From Pseudomonadota bacterium (lineage in GTDB: Bacteria; Desulfobacterota; Syntrophobacteria; Syntrophobacterales; Syntrophobacteraceae), in NCBI GenBank assembly GCA_023416335.1, contig JAEZHY010000131.1:1-56055 (forward strand): a DNA stretch of 56,055 bases. Reading direction: 5' to 3'. Both the position numbers and the translations under genes were made by a program. Shown here one piece after another: positions 8,087 through 14,461 of the stretch. Below the pieces are notes generated by a model. It saw only the letters and a program-made list of their open reading frames with translations. It was not told the origin of the DNA and made no database searches. Each line of letters opens with the position of its first letter. Positions within the stretch are counted from its first letter, which is position 1.

Positions 8087-8605
8087 TTAGTATCCCTTCA
8101 AGCCTTCCGGGCCATCGCTCAGTTCGAACCATTGCTTGAAATACTTCATCCATTCTTCGCGGTTTTCGGTCCGCGCTGCGGCGGCGGCATCAGCATTGCT
8201 GCCGGCGAAAACCAGCACTTTCTGTCCGGGCTGCCATACATTTTCTTTCATGATCATCTTCTTTGCGCCCGCTTTAGCCAACGCAGCGGCTTCCGACGCG
8301 CCGGCGACTTCGGTAATCAGCGGCTTGATTGCGGCATCATCCATCCCGCCCTCGATCACGACGACGTTGCTCTTCTTGGCAGCCGCTGCATCGGCAGGTG
8401 CAACTGCATCCACCGTGATCTGGTTCGTCTTCATCAATCCGACAAAAGCCGCCGCTTTCGCCTGGCTGGCAGGGCTCGCTATCAGCTTCATTGTGTCCTC
8501 TGCCGCACTGGACACGCCGGCAGGCAGCATCACTGCAGCACTCAGCAAAAAGGCAACCGCCGCTTTCGCTCCCGATTTCTTGATTGCATCCAATGTGATT
8601 CTCAT
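8087..8605 (-). CDS. Exported alanine-rich protein of unknown function, first gene of the ASST operon
   Basis: A 172-residue protein. The ATG at 8605 is chosen because GGAGGAA lies just before it; a longer frame to 8650 has no such site. It has a signal peptide (KKSGAKAAVAFLLSAAVMLP, cleaved near VSSAAE). The mature part has two patterns reminiscent of archaeal S-layer-type domains: NVVVIEGGMDDAAIKPLI and a C-terminal VWQPGQKVLVFAGSNADAAA motif followed by FKQWFEL. The resemblance is by eye only. It precedes the ASST-like gene by 46 bases and is probably co-transcribed. It could be a structural or binding partner of the ASST-like protein. Confidence 0.65.
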   Translation of the reverse strand: MRITLDAIKKSGAKAAVAFLLSAAVMLPAGVSSAAEDTMKLIASPASQAKAAAFVGLMKTNQITVDAVAPADAAAAKKSNVVVIEGGMDDAAIKPLITEVAGASEAAALAKAGAKKMIMKENVWQPGQKVLVFAGSNADAAAAARTENREEWMKYFKQWFELSDGPEGLKGY

Positions 8606-9210
8606 TCTTCCTCCTTCAAGTAAGTGCAAGTTGTCCCCAATTGTGTCCACTTTCCAGGCTATATGTTTCCGGGTCCCTTAAATTCGGCGAACCTCCCCCT
8701 CCCGGCAAGTTCGCCTTACAAGCCACTTCAAATTCAGATAGCTGGATGTAGGGCGAGTAAGCAGGATTTATGCCTCGGCAGCTACTCTTCGCAATCTTGT
8801 TCGCGTTGCCGGACGGCATACGTGTCAAGGCCATATCCGGACTTCGTCCCGTCTTTCCGAACCCGGGAAATTGTAAGCCTTGCTTTACACGTGAGCGGGA
8901 ATCTGCACTTCGCGCCCCTGCCCGAATCTCTCCGGTCCCACAGGCTTCCGCCTCTCTCGACTCCCGTGTCACAACTTCGGTGTTTTTTGCAGTTTTCCAA
9001 AAGAGCCCGAGACAAAAACTGTCCCGAACCACAAAACCACAACAGCCCCGGATTTCGCAAGAGTGAGTTGCGAACGGCTCGGCGGCATGCATGCTGTCCG
9101 CTCATTTCAAAAAGTGGTTGCAGTTCGCTAAACTACGAACTTCCACATATTGACTCAACGATCAATACTCCCTACTGAAAAAGAATCAATAATAGATAGG
9201 AGAAAGAATA
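8606..9210. other. Intergenic region between divergent units
   Basis: About 600 bases separate the start of the minus ASST operon from the plus histidine-rich gene. No ORF here has protein-like composition. The region should contain both promoters; a candidate for the plus side is listed separately. It is cytosine-rich on the plus strand between 8830 and 9060 without clear repeats. Confidence 0.4.
9150..9178 (+). promoter_or_regulatory. Candidate promoter of the histidine-rich gene
   Basis: TTGACT at 9150-9155 and TACTGA at 9173-9178 are 17 bases apart, 32 bases before the start codon. The -10 match is only moderate. Confidence 0.3.
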
Positions 9211-9417
9211 ATGGGAGCTGAGTTTCACCAGGAGAAGCATGTTCACACACACACGCATGAACACTGGCATGGAGAAAAGAAGCATACGCACGAACACATC
9301 CATGAACACGAGCATGAATGCGAAGAAGAAGAGTGCCGGAAACACGATCACACAGGAGTTCACGGGGTCCACAACCATGAACATACGGGACACGGCGCAG
9401 AGATTCACGGGCAATAA
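9211..9417 (+). CDS. Very histidine-rich small protein, probable metal binder
   Basis: A 68-residue protein with about 21 histidines, many in alternating HxH runs (HVHTHTHEHWH, HTHEHIHEHEHE). An acidic cluster with two cysteines (ECEEEEC) lies in the middle. No signal peptide is seen, so it is probably cytoplasmic. GATAGGAGAAAG precedes the ATG and gives a convincing ribosome site. Such compositions bind nickel, zinc or cobalt and are known in nickel storage or metallochaperone proteins. Here there is no adjacent hydrogenase or urease maturation gene, so the metal and purpose are open. The compositional bias is not explained by a simple DNA repeat. Confidence 0.75.
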   Translation: MGAEFHQEKHVHTHTHEHWHGEKKHTHEHIHEHEHECEEEECRKHDHTGVHGVHNHEHTGHGAEIHGQ

Positions 9418-9603
9418 ACGCCGCGGGGCGGCGGGGATTAGCCGGTCGGCAAAGCATCCGGCCCTCGCTCCGCAACCCCGGGGTTTTTCCGCCTTTGTTT
9501 TTGCCCTCCCGAAGTATATACTTTTTGAATTACACGCCTGAATGAACAGGCAGTCGGAACGGAAAACCCATCCGATAGAGGTTGACCAGAGTACGGAGGT
9601 ACA

Positions 9604-9999
9604 ATGAAGGAAAGATTCACAGTGGCTGAAGACGGGAAGGTCGTTCTGGATGGCGAAAGCGGACTCATGTGGCAGCGTGAAGCGTCTGCACAGCGAGTTG
9701 TTTGGAATGACGGTTTCAAGTACATCGAGAAACTGAATGAAGATAACTTTGCCGGCCATAATGACTGGCGTTACCCAACGAAGGACGAACTGGCCACACT
9801 GATCTTGCCCGAAGAAGACCGCCAGACCGGCCTTTACCTCGATCCGGCTTTCGACAGTCAGAGGATCTGCTGGTCGTCGACGGAAGCCGAACACCATCAG
9901 GCATGCTACGCCGACTTTTACTACGGCGATATGTACCTGGTCGAAGGGAATTATGCCAGTTACTCCATACGGGCCGTTCGGAACGGCAGCGGCGAATGA
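9604..9999 (+). CDS. DUF1566 (Lcl C-terminal-like) domain protein
   Basis: A 131-residue protein that is essentially one DUF1566 domain: DGESGLMWQRE near the N-terminus, then YIEKLNEDNFAGHNDWRYPT, FDSQRICWSSTEAE and SIRAVRNGSGE at the end. These are the family landmarks (LMWQ, NDWRLPT-like, WSST, RAVR). DUF1566 domains share the C-type lectin-like or formylglycine-enzyme-like fold and are often in exported proteins, but no signal peptide is visible here. The role is unknown. It ends just before trmL. Confidence 0.8.
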   Translation: MKERFTVAEDGKVVLDGESGLMWQREASAQRVVWNDGFKYIEKLNEDNFAGHNDWRYPTKDELATLILPEEDRQTGLYLDPAFDSQRICWSSTEAEHHQACYADFYYGDMYLVEGNYASYSIRAVRNGSGE

Positions 10000-10052
10000 T
10001 TTGCGACGGGAATAGCACTTCATCCGAGCCTGCCTGCGGCAGGCAGGCCGGA

Positions 10053-10520
10053 ATGAAGGCATCCGGGAAACTCGGCGTTCTCCTTTTCCAGCCTGAAATT
10101 CCTCAGAACACGGGAAATATTGCACGAACCTGTGCAGCTACGCATACACCGCTCTACCTGGTAGAGCCCCTGGGGTTTCGCATAACGGACAAGCTCCTCA
10201 AAAGAGCCGGCCTTGACTACTGGCCTTATGTCAGGATGAAGTCGTACCCGGATTTCGATTCGGCGCATTCGAATATTCCTCATTCCCGGATGGTCTATTT
10301 TTCGGCACACGCAGAACGGCCATATTACGAGTTCTCGTTCAGGGAGGGGGATTGCCTCGTCTTCGGACCGGAGACGAGGGGGCTGCCGCAGGATTTACTT
10401 GCATTATACCCGGGTAATGTGATAAGAATACCAATCGATAGAGCCAGGGTTCGAAGCCTCAATCTTGCTACAACTGTCGGAATTGCTCTTTTTGAAGCTC
10501 TACGCCAGCTTCGCTCTTAA
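10053..10520 (+). CDS. trmL: tRNA (cytidine(34)-2'-O)-methyltransferase TrmL
   Basis: A 155-residue SPOUT methyltransferase that modifies the wobble base ribose in leucine tRNAs using S-adenosylmethionine. All three SPOUT motifs are present: PEIPQNTGNIARTCA (motif 1), CLVFGPETRGLPQDLL (motif 2) and RSLNLATTVGIALFEALRQ (motif 3, forming the knot). The ATG at 10053 places the usual GVLLFQPEIPQNTG start near residue 6 and gives normal family length. An earlier ATG at 9996 overlaps the DUF1566 stop and is possible, but it would add a non-conserved leader containing a perfect palindrome (TGCCTGC/GCAGGCA, around 10029-10048). Confidence 0.9.
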   Translation: MKASGKLGVLLFQPEIPQNTGNIARTCAATHTPLYLVEPLGFRITDKLLKRAGLDYWPYVRMKSYPDFDSAHSNIPHSRMVYFSAHAERPYYEFSFREGDCLVFGPETRGLPQDLLALYPGNVIRIPIDRARVRSLNLATTVGIALFEALRQLRS

Positions 10521-10943
10521 AAATCGCGCTCTTTGTCGTTTTCGACGTCTCATATTGGTGAACCGATGCCCCCCATACTCAATGCTACGGTTACCTCTCA
10601 AGCTAGGCGGAAGAATCCATGGATCGCACGGAAGGAATCAAGTCCCGACTGTATGCAATTTGCCCTGAAATCCAGAAGTTAGGAATCCACCCGATTGTAT
10701 TGCGGAAAGGAGACCGCTTCTGAATCCTGCTTTTCGAAAGCAGGGACTGCTTGAAAAAAGACCCCCCTCTTAGTTCTTTTCGTGTTATACAAAGTGAGGA
10801 AACAGATTCCTGCCCCATAACCCCCGCATGGGAGTCGGATCTGCACCGTGCACTCTCGACAGCGATGCGTAAGATGCGCTGTACGGCTGTTAGAGTTCGC
10901 TCGGGTAAGTGTTCCACCACCCGAATGCCCGGAGATCGCGCAC
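10521..10943. other. Intergenic region after trmL
   Basis: No convincing gene is seen in these 420 bases. A perfect eight-base-pair hairpin (CCTGCTTT, loop TCG, AAAGCAGG) lies at 10726-10744, followed after eight bases by an A-rich run, and may be a terminator remnant. The last part probably holds the promoter for the next two genes. Confidence 0.35.
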
Positions 10944-11429
10944 GTGGCGGATATAAAATGGAAAGATGCCAGATGGGAATCGGCACACAATAGTCTCTCC
11001 ATTCCGGAGCTGCTCACTATATTGAAGGGCTACGGCCCGATGGAGCTGCTCCGTTTCGACGTACCGGGGTGCTGTCGGGGAGAGTTGAGCTTGTGCCTCA
11101 CCGACGACGGGACAAAGGAAGTCACGCTGTACCATCTGGAAGTGGACTGTCCCCGACGCGAAGGCAAGGGACGGGCGGCTCTCAGGTGGCTCAGGGAAGT
11201 GTTCAAAGGTCCGATTTTTCTGGAATTTCCCGACCTGCCCGATCCGGGGCTCGGATTTCATCCCACTCTGCCTTTCTGGCTGCAAATGTACCGGGAAGGG
11301 TTGGTTGACGCCTTGGATTGTGAAAACTTTTATTTGGAACCGCAGGCGAGCAGGGCACAGATCGATGACGTTGAGCAAAAAATCATGTCCGCAATCGATG
11401 CGAACAAACAGAGAGTCTCCAAGGAATGA
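10944..11429 (+). CDS. Possible GNAT-like protein coupled to rfaE2
   Basis: A 161-residue protein. The GTG at 10944 is chosen because GGAG lies nine to twelve bases before it and protein-like sequence (ADIKWKDARWESAHN) starts there; the longer frame to 10848 is less protein-like. The middle reads TLYHLEVDCPRREGKGRAAL, then RWLREVFKGPIFLEFPDLP. This resembles the acetyl-CoA-binding strand, loop and helix (R-x-x-G-x-G) of GNAT acetyltransferases. The domain is short and the match is tentative. Its stop overlaps the rfaE2 start (ATGA), so the two are translated together. Confidence 0.55.
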   Translation: MADIKWKDARWESAHNSLSIPELLTILKGYGPMELLRFDVPGCCRGELSLCLTDDGTKEVTLYHLEVDCPRREGKGRAALRWLREVFKGPIFLEFPDLPDPGLGFHPTLPFWLQMYREGLVDALDCENFYLEPQASRAQIDDVEQKIMSAIDANKQRVSKE

Positions 11430-11914
11430 AGGCTCGGGATAAGATCAAGTCTCATGCGGAACTGAAAACGATCTGTGATGCCGCTCGAAACCGGGGCGGC
11501 AAAATTGTTTTTACCAACGGATGTTTCGATCTGCTTCATATAGGTCACGTACGTTATCTCGAAGACGCCCGCCGGTTGGGAGACATGCTGATCGTCGCCG
11601 TGAATACGGACGATTCGGTGAGGCGAATCAAAGGCCCCGACCGCCCCCTGGTACCTGAAAGCGAACGCGCCGAAGTCCTCGCATCATTATACTGCGTCGA
11701 CTTTGTCACCCTTTTCGACACCTCCACTCCCCTGCCCCTGATCGAGTTCCTGATGCCCGACGTCCTGGTGAAAGGAGCCGACTGGCCCGTCGACAAAATA
11801 GTCGGCGCGGATGTTGTACTGAAAAACGGCGGGCAGGTAATCCCCATCGAATTGACCCGCGACAGGTCAACCTCCAGCCTGATTGAACGCATTCTGAAAA
11901 GGTTCTCGAGATAA
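11426..11914 (+). CDS. rfaE2: D-glycero-beta-D-manno-heptose 1-phosphate adenylyltransferase
   Basis: A 162-residue single-domain nucleotidyltransferase equivalent to the C-terminal half of HldE. It transfers AMP from ATP to heptose 1-phosphate on the way to ADP-heptose for the lipopolysaccharide inner core. FTNGCFDLLHIGHVRYLEDA carries the HIGH-type nucleotide-binding motif. NTDDSVRRIKG, RPLVPESERAEVLASL, VLVKGADWP and LTRDRSTSSLIERI are all diagnostic. The kinase half (rfaE1) is not in the window. It overlaps the upstream possible acetyltransferase gene by four bases. The enzyme implies a Gram-negative envelope with heptose-containing LPS. Confidence 0.93.
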   Translation: MKARDKIKSHAELKTICDAARNRGGKIVFTNGCFDLLHIGHVRYLEDARRLGDMLIVAVNTDDSVRRIKGPDRPLVPESERAEVLASLYCVDFVTLFDTSTPLPLIEFLMPDVLVKGADWPVDKIVGADVVLKNGGQVIPIELTRDRSTSSLIERILKRFSR

Positions 11915-12189
11915 ATTCACCCATCCCGACCTGATTTTGCCTGGCCGAACAAAACGTGCCACATCCTCGGCCTGTCATGCCGATAGGGTTCAAGGTGACG
12001 TCCGATACGGAGCAAATTCGGAACTGCTGTTGCGCGTTGGCCGCCGTAGATACCAGCGCGGCGGCAAAAGCCGGAAGAAAAACTCCTTTCTACCCTGCAA
12101 TTTTCACCAATTTCCTCCGTCAATGGGCACCCTTACGTCCAATGTTGTTGCTCTGAGGATTACGTCCGCTGATTCCCAAGCTCCGGGAC

Positions 12190-12378
12190 CTGTTGCCCAA
12201 ATGGAGACGGACCCGGTTCCCAAGACATTTTTCGAAGGAGTCCCAAAACCCGTCATCCCGGCAGTGCATTTGAGCCGGGAACCAGGTTTTTAAGGTCTTG
12301 AATTCGCGATTAACCTGCCCTGGAAGCCTGGTTTCCGGTGTGAACTTGTCCTGATCGAAGAGAAGGGCCGGAATGACG
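12190..12378 (+). repeat. Dispersed intergenic repeat family A, copy 1
   Basis: It matches 48688-48872 in the same orientation. The best block is the last ~45 bases (from TTTCCGGTGTGAACTTGTCC to GGGCCGGAATGACG), which is almost identical in both. The first 15 bases (CTGTTGCCCAAATGG) and a central TTTGAGCCGGGA.CCAG block also match. Neither copy is in a gene. Confidence 0.75.
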
Positions 12379-12570
12379 ACGCCGGACTCTGCAAGTCATT
12401 CGAGGCTGCCGCGACGATTGGGCAACATCCCCCTTGGGACCCCGTCCCTGCAGGCCGGATTGTTTCAAGTACGTGCTTTGCCGTCTTTGGGCTCCTCCAT
12501 CGCAAGCCTCTCGTGCTTCGCACCAGGAAACAATTCCGGGCCACCCATCAAATTCGGGCTTTTTCGCGGG

Positions 12571-12603
12571 CCTGCACGGGCAACGTTTTTTTGCCCGTGC
12601 AGG
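12571..12603. repeat. Perfect 13-bp hairpin
   Basis: CCTGCACGGGCAA pairs exactly with TTGCCCGTGCAGG across a seven-base loop. A related hairpin with the ACGGGCAAC core lies at 30251-30280. Confidence 0.7.
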
Positions 12604-12644
12604 AGGACAAGAGGGTCTGGCCCGACAGCATTAATTCCACTCTG

Positions 12645-12698
12645 CCCCCTCCTGTCCTTCGGACCCGGGCAGCAAAAAGACGCTGCCTGGTTCACCCT
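12645..12698 (-). repeat. Dispersed hairpin repeat family B, copy 1
   Basis: In reverse complement this segment matches 30369-30424. The shared block includes a ten-pair stem CCCGGGCAGC/GCTGCCTGGG with an AAAAAGAC loop and the flank TCCGAAGGACAGGAGGGG. A weaker relative lies at about 20265-20312. Confidence 0.7.
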
Positions 12699-13060
12699 TC
12701 AGCCCCTATGCATCAACATTTCCCACCAATCGGAAAGGGTCAGGATGGGTGGGAGCGGAGCGGGAATCCATCAGGTTTGAGAGTCCGGCTTCGTTGATGG
12801 CTGCCGGGCAGGTTGGGAGCCGTCGAGAAGCAGCCTCGCCAAAGTTCGGTAGCTTAACGCAACGGCACTGACTTACGCCTCCTGAACCTCAGGCGCCGCT
12901 TTGCGGCTTACTTTTGCACCTTCGCTTGACAAAAGGCCGTCACGAGCGAAGAATACTCACGCCGATATATCCCCCTATCATATTTCCATCAGCGATCCTT
13001 TTCCTGCTGAAATACTCTCGGCGTTGACCTCATATTATCAACCAAAGGAATGGAGCCGAT

Positions 13061-13807
13061 ATGGAACCGGGATTTTGTTCGCCCGATGATTTGAACGAGG
13101 AAGAAACCGCTCGACTGGTCATCGATTTTCTGCACCGGACCGTGGTGCATCATGCAATGTGGTTTGCCGAAGTCCAGCACCAGTTCGGGCGCCAGAAGTC
13201 ATGGGACATCCTGAGGGACGCCTACGAGCGCAGCTACGATATCCAGACAAAAAGGCTGTCGAAATCCCTTGGCTTCGAAATGCAGGAGGGCATCCCCAAG
13301 GCGCTTCTGGAACTCCCGAGGGAAGCCCTGGTCGCTTTGAAGGAAAGCGTTGCCAAAAACTGGCTGGCCGGGGACGGAGTATGGTTTCAGTCAGTCGAGT
13401 TCTCCAGGGGCATGTTCGATGCCAAGCGGTGCAACGATTCCTGCTGGTCGCATTTCTCCCCGTTTGAAGCCTGGTCCATAAAACGCTTCCTGAATCTTCC
13501 GCCCGACTCGGGGCTCGATGGATTAAAAAAGGCGCTCTGCTTCCGCCTCTATGCTGCGATCAACCGTCAGAGCATTCACGATGAAACACCCGACAGCTTC
13601 GTTTTCCAGATGAACGAATGCCGTGTGCAAGCCGCCAGGAAGCGGAAAGGGCTCGAGGACTATCCGTGCAAATCGGGGGGAATGGCCGAATATCCGACCT
13701 TTGCGGAATCGATCGATCCCCGGATCAAGACGGAGTGCATCGGCTGCCCGCCCGACGAACACCCGGAAGAATGGTTCTGCGCGTGGCGTTTTTATATCGA
13801 GCCGTAG
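13061..13807 (+). CDS. Cytosolic DUF6125-like protein with a cysteine-rich C-terminus
   Basis: A 248-residue soluble protein. The N-terminal half is helical (DLNEEETARLVIDFLHRTVV, HHAMWFAEVQHQFGRQKSWD). The C-terminal third carries conserved-looking cysteines and aromatic residues: FQMNECRVQAARKRKGLEDYPC, then ECIGCPPDEHPEEWFCAW. The pattern of ten or so cysteines and histidines suggests a bound metal. It fits a family of deltaproteobacterial cytosolic proteins labelled DUF6125, which is related to L-2-amino-thiazoline-4-carboxylic acid hydrolase-like proteins. I recall the family but cannot confirm it here, and no reaction is proposed. The gene stands alone. Confidence 0.7.
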   Translation: MEPGFCSPDDLNEEETARLVIDFLHRTVVHHAMWFAEVQHQFGRQKSWDILRDAYERSYDIQTKRLSKSLGFEMQEGIPKALLELPREALVALKESVAKNWLAGDGVWFQSVEFSRGMFDAKRCNDSCWSHFSPFEAWSIKRFLNLPPDSGLDGLKKALCFRLYAAINRQSIHDETPDSFVFQMNECRVQAARKRKGLEDYPCKSGGMAEYPTFAESIDPRIKTECIGCPPDEHPEEWFCAWRFYIEP

Positions 13808-13844
13808 TTGCGGCTTCGCATACGGAGCCCACTTCACCGGGTGG

Positions 13845-13873
13845 CCCGGATTCGTATCCGGGCGCGTTAGCGC
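13845..13873 (+). other. Tandem hairpins in the leader of the MoaE-like gene
   Basis: CCCGGAT and ATCCGGG form a perfect seven-base-pair stem with a four-base loop (13845-13862). It is followed at once by GCGC-GTTA-GCGC (13862-13873). A further 130 bases of GC-rich, potentially paired DNA run to the MoaE-like start. This may be a terminator for the gene before or a structured leader for the gene after. No known riboswitch consensus was matched by eye. Confidence 0.4.
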
Positions 13874-14003
13874 AAGAGGATGACGGAGGAGACACCGGGA
13901 GAAGGACGCAGCAGTGCCGGCAACCCTCCGGCCTTCCGGGGCGGACCTTGGGAACCGGCGGCGGGTGATGCTTTTAATGCCTTTAATTCGAGGAGCGTTG
14001 GCA

Positions 14004-14390
14004 ATGCCGACTTTGAATGACCTTGTCGAGAAGATCAAACGGGAAGCGGATTTCAAAAAAGTTGGAATGATTGCGTGTCACCACGGACTGGCGCGCGGCA
14101 CATCCCGTTCGGGTGAACTCGCGGAATACCTGGACGTCGATGTTGATGCCGAAGTCTGGGAGCAAGTCCTCCGGGAGATGCGCGAAGAACCGGGCATCTC
14201 GGCTGTAGAAGCTTACCTTTTCACGGGGCGGCGCTACGTCGGGGATGACGTGATGCTCATCGCCGTAGCGGGCGATATTCGCGAAAACGTTTTGCCCGTT
14301 CTCGAAAAGACCCTCAACCGGCTGAAGAAAGAAGCCGTTAAAAAGCGGGAGAAGCTGGTCTCGGACCAGGGCAGTCCCAATTTGCGCTGA
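14004..14390 (+). CDS. MoaE-like protein (molybdopterin synthase large-subunit family)
   Basis: A 128-residue protein from the ATG at 14004, which has GAGGAG about ten bases upstream. The region GMIACHHGLARGTSRSG matches the MoaE strand and loop (normally G-x-V-R), and YVGDDVMLIAVAGDIRENVL matches the conserved GD-x-x-(I/M)-x-V-A-V segment. The protein is shorter than E. coli MoaE and lacks an obvious C-terminal KE-E catalytic stretch. It may be a divergent family member with a different role. The neighbours are not other moa genes. It is followed after 71 bases by the multiheme cytochrome. Confidence 0.7.
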   Translation: MPTLNDLVEKIKREADFKKVGMIACHHGLARGTSRSGELAEYLDVDVDAEVWEQVLREMREEPGISAVEAYLFTGRRYVGDDVMLIAVAGDIRENVLPVLEKTLNRLKKEAVKKREKLVSDQGSPNLR

Positions 14391-14461
14391 ACAAATGCAT
14401 CGACTTCTCGCTCTGGCAAGCAAGCTCAGAGCTACGTGGTACAACGGAGGAGATTGTTCTT

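Larger units (their letters stand above)
11915..13060. other. Repeat-rich intergenic region (1.1 kb)
   Basis: No gene is supported, although several frames are open because the DNA is GC-rich. It holds three separately listed elements: a dispersed repeat (12190-12378), a perfect 13-base-pair hairpin (12571-12603) and one arm of an inverted dispersed hairpin repeat (12645-12698). The last 150 bases, AT-richer, should hold the promoter for the gene at 13061. Confidence 0.5.

Noticed and set aside
8624..9178. Plus-strand gene of 184 residues before the histidine-rich gene
   Set aside because: Its composition (serine, proline, cysteine, arginine) is that of a non-coding C-rich strand, and several other frames are equally open.
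12290..12797. Several overlapping ORFs in the repeat-rich region
   Set aside because: They cross the hairpin repeats and have no ribosome sites or family-like segments.
13808..14003. Known riboswitch (Moco, cobalamin, SAM) in the MoaE-like leader
   Set aside because: Fragments such as GCCGGCAACC recall SAM or cobalamin elements, but the rest of each consensus is missing. Only a structured leader is reported.
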